Shown in pieces: positions 57,089-64,000 of a stretch of DNA of 64,000 bases (the stretch's first letter is position 1; each line of letters starts with the position of its first letter). This DNA is from Fimenecus sp052273625. Lineage in GTDB: Bacteria; Bacillota; Clostridia; Oscillospirales; Acutalibacteraceae. Where the stretch lies: positions 100,544-164,543 of the forward strand of contig DAVZHW010000003.1 in NCBI GenBank assembly GCA_052273625.1. The letters run 5' to 3'. Both the position numbers and the translations under genes were made by a program. Under the pieces are notes generated by a model. It saw nothing but the letters and a program-made list of their open reading frames with translations, searched no databases and was not told the DNA's origin.

Positions 57089-58816
57089 ATGAGTATATCA
57101 TCAATTAACAAAAGACTGAAAAAAGAATTCGGCGGAAGATTTAACGCAACGCTGGAAAACGGCTCTGTTTTTGTGCGTGGCAAAAGCTCCGATTGGAGTG
57201 AGATTGTCTCTGCTTGTCAGGCGGCGGCAAAGAAGTACAGCACAACTCACGTTGTAAATGATATTGTTTATACGGGGGAACAGCCTGCTCCGACACGTAT
57301 TCCGTCAGTTAAGGACGACTCTTTGGAGGGCAGAAGTCCCGATGTTCTTGTTATAGGCGGCGGTATTTCCGGTGCTTCGATAGCAAGAGAGCTCACGAAG
57401 TGGAAGCTTGACGTTTTGCTTGTCGATAAGGAAGCAGACCTTGCACTTCAGGCTTCGGGAAGAAATGACGGCGAGGTGCACCCGGGTATAGACCTCGGAA
57501 AAGGCTCGTTAAAGCATAAATATATCCGCCGTGCAAATCATATGTACGCAGATGTTTGCCGTGAGCTTGATGTTCCGTTTAAGCGGGTCGGTCAATATGT
57601 TCTTTTCCGTAATTCAGCATTTAAGCCGCTTGTCGCACTTTATGTTTTCTGGAGAAAATATCATGACGGCATTGAGGATACAAGGCTGATTTCGGGCGAA
57701 GAGCTTATGCGCCGTGAACCGAAGCTCACTTCCGACACAAAATTCGCAATGTATAATCCGAGCGCAGGCTGCGTCTGCCCGTACGGACTCACAATAGCCT
57801 ATGCCGAAAATGCAGTGCAGAACGGTGCACAGGTAAGCCTTGATACAGCTGTTCTTTCAATGGAAGTATCGGCTCATCAGATCATAAACGTTACCACCAA
57901 CAGAGGTGTTATCCATCCGAAAATCGTTATCAATGCGGCAGGCGTTTTTGCCGAGGATATTGCCGCTATGGCGGATGACAGATTTTTCTCGATTCATCCA
58001 CGCCGTGGTACGAACTCAATCCTTGACCAAAAAGCCGGCGCATATATGCATTCGGTCGCTTCCATAAAGGATATAAGCGTTCACGGAAAGAATCATTCAA
58101 AGGGCGGAGGTATATTGCATACCGTGCATGACAACCTTCTTGTAGGCCCTGATGCTGTTGAAACAGTTGAAAAGGAAAATACCGAAACCCGTGCAGAGAG
58201 CATTAAAACTGTATTTGACAAACAGACGCAGACAATGCCCGAGCTCTCACAGCGTGATATTATTACATATTTCACGGGTGTTCGTGCTCCTACCTTTGAG
58301 GAGGACTTTATCCTTGAAGCAGGCAGAAACACAAGGAACTTAATTCACGTTGCAGGTATTCAGTCGCCGGGACTTACGACAGCTCCCGCAGTTGCTGTTG
58401 ATATGGCAGAGCTTGCGGTTGATATGCTCGGAAAGTCAAAGACTGTTGAAAAGAATAACAATTATAATCCTATCCGCAAGGGTGTTCCCGTTTTGCGTGA
58501 AATGGATGACGAAACAAGAGAAAAAATGATAGCGGAGAATCCCGATTACGGCGAAATCATTTGCCGTTGCGAGCAAATCAGTAAGGGTGAGATTCTTGAC
58601 GCATTGAAATCTCCGATATGTGTTCCGACGGTTGACGGAATTAAAAAGCGTATCAGACCCGGTATGGGACGCTGTCAGGGAGGCTTCTGTTCACCGCTTG
58701 TTACAAAGATAATTGCCGAATTTCTCGGTGTTCCGCTTTCGGAGGTAAAGAAATCCTCGGCGGAATCGGTTATCACTTACGGTGAAACAAAGGTTAACGA
58801 AGGAGGCGAAAAGTGA
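57089..58816 (+). CDS. GlpA-like FAD oxidoreductase with BFD [2Fe-2S] domain
   Basis: A 575-residue flavoprotein. Residues ~1-65 look like a BON-type domain, an unusual N-terminal addition. A DAO/glycerol-3-phosphate-dehydrogenase-type FAD domain follows (VIGGGISGASIARELTKW at ~88, ASGRNDGEVHPG at ~127). The C-terminus is a BFD-like [2Fe-2S] domain with CRC (~491) and CQGGFC (~528-533). This plan matches anaerobic GlpA, which oxidises glycerol-3-phosphate to dihydroxyacetone phosphate. Together with the next two genes it resembles the GlpA/GlpB-like/DUF1667 set of anaerobes. Substrate could be another glycerol derivative in view of the AGPS-like partner. Confidence 0.85.
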   Translation: MSISSINKRLKKEFGGRFNATLENGSVFVRGKSSDWSEIVSACQAAAKKYSTTHVVNDIVYTGEQPAPTRIPSVKDDSLEGRSPDVLVIGGGISGASIARELTKWKLDVLLVDKEADLALQASGRNDGEVHPGIDLGKGSLKHKYIRRANHMYADVCRELDVPFKRVGQYVLFRNSAFKPLVALYVFWRKYHDGIEDTRLISGEELMRREPKLTSDTKFAMYNPSAGCVCPYGLTIAYAENAVQNGAQVSLDTAVLSMEVSAHQIINVTTNRGVIHPKIVINAAGVFAEDIAAMADDRFFSIHPRRGTNSILDQKAGAYMHSVASIKDISVHGKNHSKGGGILHTVHDNLLVGPDAVETVEKENTETRAESIKTVFDKQTQTMPELSQRDIITYFTGVRAPTFEEDFILEAGRNTRNLIHVAGIQSPGLTTAPAVAVDMAELAVDMLGKSKTVEKNNNYNPIRKGVPVLREMDDETREKMIAENPDYGEIICRCEQISKGEILDALKSPICVPTVDGIKKRIRPGMGRCQGGFCSPLVTKIIAEFLGVPLSEVKKSSAESVITYGETKVNEGGEK

Positions 58817-60096
58817 TGACGACGGGAAACTATGATGTGCTTGTTGTCGGCGGAGGACCTGCCGGACTTGCGGCAGCAATCAGCGCACATGATAACGGAG
58901 CAAAGGTTCTCCTTCTTGAAAGAGAGGCAAGGCTCGGAGGTATTCTCAAGCAGTGTATTCACGACGGCTTCGGACTCCATCACTTTGGCGAACAACTTTC
59001 GGGTCCTGAATATGCAGAGCGTTTTGAGGACGAACTTTATAAACGCAATATTGAATACAGCACCTTGACATTTGTTACTAAAATAGATAAAAATGCAGAC
59101 GGAAGCTTTTCGGTGCATACCGTTGGCAGAAGCGGCGTTTCGGTCTTTACGACAAAAGCACTTGTTTTGGCAACAGGTTGCCGTGAGCGTACAGCAAAGC
59201 AGGTATTTATTCACGGTACCCGTCCTGCAGGTGTTTTCACGGCGGGAACGGCACAGCATTTTACTAATCTTCTCGGTCAAATGCCTGCGAAGAAATGTGT
59301 AATTTTAGGCTCGGGCGACATCGGTCTTATTATGGCTCGCCGTTTGACTCTTGAGGGTGCGGAAGTGCTCGGCGTATATGAGGCTAAACCAACACCGTCG
59401 GGACTTACAAGAAACCTTCATCAATGCTTACACGATTATGATATTCCGCTTCATCTTTCGCATACGGTAACCCGTGTGTTTGGTGTTGACAGACTCGAAG
59501 CGGTTGAAATTTCAAAGGTTGACGAAAAAATGGCGCCCATTCCCGGAACTCAAACCCGTGTAGAATGTGATACGCTTATCTTGTCGGTCGGTCTTATTCC
59601 CGAAAATGAGCTTGCAGAGTCAATCGGAGTACAGCTTGATCCACGCACAAAAGGTCCTGTATGCGACGGTCAGTGTATGACAAGTGCCGAAGGCGTGTTC
59701 AGTTGCGGTAACGCACTTCATGTCAATGACTTGGTTGACTTTGTTTCACAGAATGCCGAGCAGGCAGGTAAATGCGCCGCACAGTATTCCGAAAAGGCAA
59801 GAAAACTGATTGAGGTAACACCCGACGACGGACTTCTTTATGTTGTACCGCAAAGGCTTAATCTCAATGAGGATAACAGCAAAACAGACTTGTATTTCCG
59901 TGTTCGTGAGGAGGAAAACAACTGCGTTCTCCATATTCTTGCAGACGGCAAGGAAATACTTAAAAAACGCTATGCATTTATGCGACCGCCCGAAATGGAA
60001 AATCTTACGATTGATTTTGACGGCTGCAAATTAAGTGAAAACAGCCGAGTAGAGCTTCGGTTGGAAAGACTCGGTAAAGGAGACGGTGTAAAATGA
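58816..60096 (+). CDS. NAD(P)/FAD-dependent oxidoreductase (GlpB-position partner)
   Basis: A 426-residue two-dinucleotide-domain flavoprotein: FAD motif VVGGGPAGLAAA (~9-20), NAD(P) motif LGSGDIGLIMARRL (~162-175) and late FSCGNALHVNDL segment. Such proteins sit beside GlpA-like subunits and probably pass electrons between flavin, Fe-S protein and NAD. ATG 58816 overlaps the upstream stop (TGATG) and is well spaced from AGGAGG at 58801-58806; GTG 58813 is an alternative. A C-terminal ~100-residue extension lacks a recognisable domain. Confidence 0.85.
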   Translation: MTTGNYDVLVVGGGPAGLAAAISAHDNGAKVLLLEREARLGGILKQCIHDGFGLHHFGEQLSGPEYAERFEDELYKRNIEYSTLTFVTKIDKNADGSFSVHTVGRSGVSVFTTKALVLATGCRERTAKQVFIHGTRPAGVFTAGTAQHFTNLLGQMPAKKCVILGSGDIGLIMARRLTLEGAEVLGVYEAKPTPSGLTRNLHQCLHDYDIPLHLSHTVTRVFGVDRLEAVEISKVDEKMAPIPGTQTRVECDTLILSVGLIPENELAESIGVQLDPRTKGPVCDGQCMTSAEGVFSCGNALHVNDLVDFVSQNAEQAGKCAAQYSEKARKLIEVTPDDGLLYVVPQRLNLNEDNSKTDLYFRVREEENNCVLHILADGKEILKKRYAFMRPPEMENLTIDFDGCKLSENSRVELRLERLGKGDGVK

Positions 60097-60467
60097 CAAA
60101 AGAATTAGTTTGCATCGTTTGTCCCCGTTCTTGCAGAATGACGATTACATCAGAGGGCGATGAGCTTGTCGTAACCGGCAACACCTGCAAAAGGGGCAAG
60201 GAGTTTGCAATAAATGAAATGACCGATCCTCGCCGTACTGTTTGTACAACAGTACGCACAAGTTTTCCTAATGTTCCGGTTTTACCTGTTCGTGTATCGG
60301 GAGCGATACCTAAAAACAGAATTTTTGACCTTATGCGAGAAGTAAATCGCATTACCGTCTCAAAGCGAATCGGACGTGAAGAGGTCGTTGTACCTAACAT
60401 TCTTGATCTCGGCGTGGATTTGATTGCCACAAGCAATATCCTAAAAGACGAGAATAATGAAAGCTGA
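60093..60467 (+). CDS. DUF1667 cysteine-containing redox protein
   Basis: A 124-residue DUF1667 protein. The N-terminus has CIVCPRSC (Cys 7, 10, 14) and GNTCKRG, with one more Cys in RRTVC; a metal or Fe-S site is likely. Members are found with GlpA-like and FAD/NAD oxidoreductases in anaerobes, probably as the small electron-transfer component. It overlaps the upstream gene by 4 bases. Confidence 0.85.
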   Translation: MTKELVCIVCPRSCRMTITSEGDELVVTGNTCKRGKEFAINEMTDPRRTVCTTVRTSFPNVPVLPVRVSGAIPKNRIFDLMREVNRITVSKRIGREEVVVPNILDLGVDLIATSNILKDENNES

Positions 60468-60491
60468 CAGAGAAATAGGGGGAATATTTTA

Positions 60492-62045
60492 ATGGAACAG
60501 TCACTTGTGCTGACCTTTGATGTCGGCACACAGAGTGCTCGATGTTTACTTGTCAATGAAAGCGGAGACTTTGAGGATAAGGAGCAGAAAAAATATAAGG
60601 TTCCTTATTTATCAAAGCAGCCCGGTTGGGCGGAACAAACTCCGGATTTTTATTTTAATATAATCGCTGAAATGTCAAAAAAGGTTATCGAAAGAAATCC
60701 CGATAAGCTTGACCGCATAACAGCCGTATGCTTTACCTGTATCCGTGACACGGTGCTTTGCCTCGATAAGGACAAACGCCCGTTGCGTGATATAATATTA
60801 TGGCTCGATGACAGAGAGGCAAATGCAGAAGGGCAAATTCCGGCATACAAGCAAACAATTTTCTCACTTGTAGGTATGAAGGAATCGGTGGAAATGATTT
60901 ACCGTGCTTCTACGTGCAATTGGATTATGCAGAATGAACCTGAAATATGGGCTAAAACGGACAAATATGTAATGCTTCCGTCATATCTCAACTATCTATT
61001 GACAGGTGAACTCAAAGATTCGGTAGCTAATATGATAGGTCATGTTCCGTTTGATTACAAAAACCGTCGTTGGATGAAACCGGGTGCACTTACACGATGT
61101 GTATGCGATATTCCGACAGAGAAGCTTTGCGAGCTTGTCCCGTCGGGAGAAGTTATCGGAAAAATTACAAAGGAAGCGTCTGAAAAGACAGGAATTCCCG
61201 AGGGGTTACCGCTTATCGCAACAGGCTCGGATAAGGGTTGTGAAACAATCGGTATGTCGGTGGTAAAATCAAATCAAGCCGCAATTTCCTTTGGCACAAC
61301 TTCAACCTTGCAGATGGCGGTCAAGAAGTATTTTGAGCCGCAACCGTATATGCCGGCTTATCCGGCAGTTCCGAATGATATGTATAACCCTGAATTTGAG
61401 GTTTACCGTGGATTTTGGATGATTTCGTGGTTTATCGAGCAGTTTGCTTCAAAGGATAAGATTGATGCCGCCGAAGAAGGCGTTTGCGTTGAGCGATTCC
61501 TTGATGATAAAATCAAAAATATCGAAGCGGGCTCGGGAGGACTGATTTTACAGCCGTTCTGGACGCCGGGTATCACAAACCCGAGCGCAAGCGGTGCGAT
61601 AATCGGATTTTCCGACTTCCATACACGCTATCACTTGTATCGAGCGATAATAGAGGGTATCTGCATGGAGCTGTACCACGGTCTTGATACAATGCAGAAG
61701 CGTTCAAAGGTCACGGTTGATGAGCTTTACGCAGGCGGAGGCGGAGCGAGCAGTCCCGTTGTTTGCCAAATCGCCGCAGACGTGTTCGGCTTACCCGTTC
61801 ACCGTATTCAAACCCACGAAGCAAGTGCAGTCGGCTGTGCAATGGTTGCTTTCCTTTCGCAAGGCGTATTCGACAGCTATGAGGATGCGATTTCTCATAT
61901 GGTGCATCAAAAGGATGTGTTTATGCCGAACGAGGAAAATCACCGTACATATATGAAAATTTACAGCAAGGCATATTCACACCTTGCCGCAAGATTAAGA
62001 CCAATAGAAAAATACTTACATCATTTTCAAACAGGAGGACACTGA
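60492..62045 (+). CDS. FGGY-family carbohydrate kinase, substrate unknown
   Basis: A 517-residue FGGY kinase. N-terminal ATPase motif LTFDVGTQSARCLLV (~6-20), substrate-site WLDDREA (~106-112), GSDKGCETIG (~245-254) and the C-terminal GGGGASSPVVCQIAADVFG (~415-433). The phosphate loop differs from classical glycerol kinase (DQGTTSSR) and is nearer to xylulokinase-type relatives. Between a glycerol-3-phosphate-dehydrogenase-like set and an AGPS-like enzyme, it may phosphorylate glycerol, an alkylglycerol or another polyol. Not decidable from sequence. Confidence 0.85.
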   Translation: MEQSLVLTFDVGTQSARCLLVNESGDFEDKEQKKYKVPYLSKQPGWAEQTPDFYFNIIAEMSKKVIERNPDKLDRITAVCFTCIRDTVLCLDKDKRPLRDIILWLDDREANAEGQIPAYKQTIFSLVGMKESVEMIYRASTCNWIMQNEPEIWAKTDKYVMLPSYLNYLLTGELKDSVANMIGHVPFDYKNRRWMKPGALTRCVCDIPTEKLCELVPSGEVIGKITKEASEKTGIPEGLPLIATGSDKGCETIGMSVVKSNQAAISFGTTSTLQMAVKKYFEPQPYMPAYPAVPNDMYNPEFEVYRGFWMISWFIEQFASKDKIDAAEEGVCVERFLDDKIKNIEAGSGGLILQPFWTPGITNPSASGAIIGFSDFHTRYHLYRAIIEGICMELYHGLDTMQKRSKVTVDELYAGGGGASSPVVCQIAADVFGLPVHRIQTHEASAVGCAMVAFLSQGVFDSYEDAISHMVHQKDVFMPNEENHRTYMKIYSKAYSHLAARLRPIEKYLHHFQTGGH

Positions 62046-62047
62046 TT

Positions 62048-63817
62048 ATGAGTACAAAACCGTATAAGGGCTTTGAGCCTAAATGGATGCTAACAAGAGC
62101 ACCCGAGGACAGCTACCGTTCAATTTTCCGTTGGGGAGATCCCGATTTCTTCAAGTATCCGAAGGAAAGCCTCTACAAGTATGTTAAAGAGCGTTGTAAC
62201 CTTAAAGACGAGGAATTTAAGCAGTATAATGACGATTTGGGCTTGGATCCCGTAAATCTCGGCGAAGAACATGCACCGAAGATTGACAAAAAGCACGTAA
62301 AGGCTATTGCGAATATCGTCGGCGAAAAGAATATTTCACAGAGTGACTATGACCGTCTTGCCGTTTCCTACGGACAGACAATGTACGACCTTTTGCGTTT
62401 GCGTCACCATCGTTTTGACTCTCTTCCCGACCTCGTTGTTTTCCCCGAAACAAGCGAGCAGATTGAAAAAATCGTAGCTTATGTTACAAAGAATAAGATT
62501 CCGCTTTATGTATACGGCGGCGGTTCATCCGTTACAAGAGGCGTAGAGCCTATCAACGGCGGTGTTTCTCTTGATATGCGCCGTAACTTCAATAAGGTTA
62601 TTAAATTTAATGAAACTGACCAGACAATCACCGTTCAGGCAGGTATGTCAGGTCCGAAGCTTGAGGAAACTCTCCAAAACGCACAGACCATTTTCGGTGC
62701 AAAGCGTGCTTATACTTGCGGTCACTTCCCGCAGTCATTTGAGTATTCTTCAGTAGGCGGCTGGACAGTTACTCGCGGCGCAGGACAGAACAGTACATAT
62801 TACGGTACTATCGCAGATATCGTTGTTTCGCAGAAATATGCTACTCCGATCGGTAAAATTGAAACAAGCCATTATCCGAGAGAGGCGACAGGTCCTAACC
62901 TCAATCAGATTATGATGGGCAGCGAGGGTACATTCGGTGTTCTTACCGAGGTTACACTCAAGATTTTCCGCTGGATGCCCGAAAACAGAAAGCGTTTCTC
63001 ATATATGTTCAAGGATTGGGAAACAGCAATGCGTGCAGGTCGTGAAATGATGCAGTGTGAATGCGGCTTCTCCTCCGTTTTCCGTCTTTCAGACCCCGAA
63101 GAAACCTCGTTGATGCTTCATCTTTACAACGTTGACGAAACACCGCTTGAGCCTATTCTTGATAAATTGGGCTATAAGGACTTTGAGCGTTGCCTCTTCC
63201 TCGGCTTTACAGACGGTGAAAAGGGCTTCTCAAGGAACGTTGCCAACAACATTATGAAAATTGCCGTTAAGCACGGCGGTATTCCGATGACAGGCTATGT
63301 ATGTAAGGGCTGGGAGAAAGGCCGCTTCAACGATCCTTATCTTCGTGATACACTTATGGACTTCGGCTTTATGATTGACACTCTTGAATGTACGGTCAAC
63401 TGGTCGAATATGGGCCGTGTTCACCGTGAGGTTCGTGAGGTTTGCCATAAGCTTCCGAATACAATCGTTACAACTCATATGTCGCACTGCTATCCGCAGG
63501 GTGCAAACCTCTACTTTATCTTTATGACAAAGATGCAGGACGAGGAAGAGTTCCGTGCTTACCACGCTACCATTCTTGACGCAATTCAGAAGAGCGGCGC
63601 TGCTATCAGCCACCACCACGGTATCGGCAAGATGTTCGCACCTTGGCTTGAGGGCTATCTCGGAGAGAATGAATACGGCGTAATCCGTACTCTTAAAAAC
63701 TATTTCGACCCCGATTACCTTATGAATCCGGGCGGAACTATCGGTCTTGACCTCAAACCCGAGGATAAGAAGTTCTTGCGTGAGCATACCGAGTATGTTG
63801 ATGAGCTTAAAGGCTGA
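62048..63817 (+). CDS. FAD-linked oxidase-fold enzyme, alkylglycerone-phosphate-synthase-like
   Basis: A 589-residue VAO/PCMH-fold flavoprotein resembling alkyldihydroxyacetonephosphate synthase (AGPS). N-terminal region with SIFRWGDPDFF (~25); FAD-binding part with PDLVVFPETSEQI (~127) and YVYGGGSSVTRGVEP (~155-169); MGSEGTFGVLTEVTL (~291); SHCYPQGANLYFIF (~479-492, where AGPS has its catalytic Tyr); HHHGIGK (~522-528, matching the essential His cluster of AGPS); and the terminal LMNPGGTIGL. AGPS swaps the acyl chain of acyl-DHAP for a fatty alcohol, forming the ether bond. Length is slightly below human AGPS. A D-lactate-dehydrogenase-like oxidation is the alternative. Confidence 0.85.
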   Translation: MSTKPYKGFEPKWMLTRAPEDSYRSIFRWGDPDFFKYPKESLYKYVKERCNLKDEEFKQYNDDLGLDPVNLGEEHAPKIDKKHVKAIANIVGEKNISQSDYDRLAVSYGQTMYDLLRLRHHRFDSLPDLVVFPETSEQIEKIVAYVTKNKIPLYVYGGGSSVTRGVEPINGGVSLDMRRNFNKVIKFNETDQTITVQAGMSGPKLEETLQNAQTIFGAKRAYTCGHFPQSFEYSSVGGWTVTRGAGQNSTYYGTIADIVVSQKYATPIGKIETSHYPREATGPNLNQIMMGSEGTFGVLTEVTLKIFRWMPENRKRFSYMFKDWETAMRAGREMMQCECGFSSVFRLSDPEETSLMLHLYNVDETPLEPILDKLGYKDFERCLFLGFTDGEKGFSRNVANNIMKIAVKHGGIPMTGYVCKGWEKGRFNDPYLRDTLMDFGFMIDTLECTVNWSNMGRVHREVREVCHKLPNTIVTTHMSHCYPQGANLYFIFMTKMQDEEEFRAYHATILDAIQKSGAAISHHHGIGKMFAPWLEGYLGENEYGVIRTLKNYFDPDYLMNPGGTIGLDLKPEDKKFLREHTEYVDELKG

Positions 63818-63849
63818 TAACCGTATTCACAATATAAATGCATAAAAAT

Positions 63850-63885
63850 AAGGCTTTCATCTCGTTTGAGGCGGAAGCCTTTTTG
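63850..63885 (+). terminator. Terminator of the GlpA/AGPS-like operon
   Basis: A 7-bp stem (63850-63856 with 63875-63881) with possible further pairing inside, followed by a T run, 33 bases after the last gene. Confidence 0.7.
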
Positions 63886-63927
63886 CAATAGTAAGTCCAA
63901 AAAAACGGTCTTAGCTATGCAAATACA

Positions 63928-63956
63928 TTGTTCATTTTTTATATATATGATATAAT
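63928..63956 (+). promoter_or_regulatory. Promoter for a gene beyond the window
   Basis: TTGTTC (63928-63933), 17-bp spacer, TATAAT (63951-63956). The start codon it serves lies past position 64000. Confidence 0.6.
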
Positions 63957-63963
63957 AACCTCA

Positions 63964-64000
63964 CGAAACGCTTGCAAAATCAAAGATTTTGACCGTTTCG
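63964..64000 (+). promoter_or_regulatory. Two-tier hairpin at the start of the next transcript
   Basis: Outer arms CGAAACG (63964-63970) and CGTTTCG (63994-64000) and inner arms CAAAATC (63975-63981) and GATTTTG (63985-63991) are both perfect. It would form at the 5' end of the transcript from the promoter at 63928-63956. The window ends here, so its continuation is unknown. Confidence 0.5.

Noticed and set aside
60492..62045. Naming the FGGY kinase glycerol kinase (glpK)
   Set aside because: The nucleotide loop (DVGTQSAR) differs from glycerol kinases, and context alone does not fix the substrate.

Overview
The window looks like a chromosomal segment of a spore-forming, anaerobic, low-to-moderate GC Clostridia species, most likely Oscillospiraceae/Ruminococcaceae-like. 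Supporting signs are Firmicutes gene orders (yqfC-yqfD-phoH-ybeY-dgkA-era-yqzL-recO-mutS2; ylxM-ffh-rpsP-khpA-rimM-trmD), sporulation genes (YlbJ-like, YqfC, YqfD, a SpoIVFA/SpoIVFB-like pair), two T-box riboswitches, a Cys-rich L28, and frequent TTG/GTG starts behind strong Shine-Dalgarno sequences. Family-level taxonomy is inference. Almost every gene is on the + strand.

Layout. (1) 1-3334: the end of a phage-like module, comprising a sigma-region-4-like regulator behind a perfect consensus promoter, a collagen-like tail-fibre protein with a 99-bp perfect tandem duplication, an XhlA-like membrane/coiled-coil protein, a GH25 endolysin and a Hol44-type holin, closed by a terminator. (2) 3369-24289: one long unidirectional surface-polysaccharide locus with an initiating phosphoglycosyl transferase, seven further glycosyltransferases, two tandem EpsG-like polymerases, a Wzx-type flippase, genes for UDP-GalNAcA-type and UDP-L-FucNAc-type precursors (including a CapF-RmlD fusion), and an unexplained aldolase plus 2-hydroxyacid dehydrogenase pair. 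(3) 24443-26019: accessory genes, namely a GNAT acetyltransferase, a RelB/YafQ toxin-antitoxin pair and a Cys-rich miniprotein. (4) 26104-39161: core genes for sporulation, rRNA and tRNA maturation, DNA repair, the signal recognition particle and ribosome assembly. (5) 39187-44009: mannonate/Entner-Doudoroff hexuronate catabolism (uxuA, a fructuronate reductase, kdgK, eda) ending with a PduL phosphotransacylase. (6) 44031-51390: rpmB, recA-recX-rimO-pgsA, a Cys T-box with cysE-cysS, and a DUF975 membrane protein. (7) 51408-54735: a tryptophan-type T-box in front of a TrpXYZ-like ABC importer. (8) 54853-56264: an M23 plus M50 protease pair resembling SpoIVFA-SpoIVFB. (9) 56265-63885: a TetR repressor divergent from a five-gene redox operon (GlpA-like BFD oxidoreductase, FAD/NAD oxidoreductase, DUF1667 protein, FGGY kinase, alkyl-DHAP-synthase-like flavoprotein), with two operator-like palindromes at the predicted start of transcription.

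The least explained system is the TetR-controlled operon at 57-63.8 kb. It joins an anaerobic glycerol-3-phosphate-dehydrogenase-like module to a homologue of the ether-lipid enzyme alkylglycerone-phosphate synthase and to an FGGY kinase of unknown substrate. This may be a pathway for making or breaking down glyceryl ethers. The polysaccharide locus also has unusual chemistry: the CapF-RmlD fusion, tandem EpsG paralogues, and the aldolase/dehydrogenase pair. No tRNA, rRNA, CRISPR array or insertion sequence was recognised.
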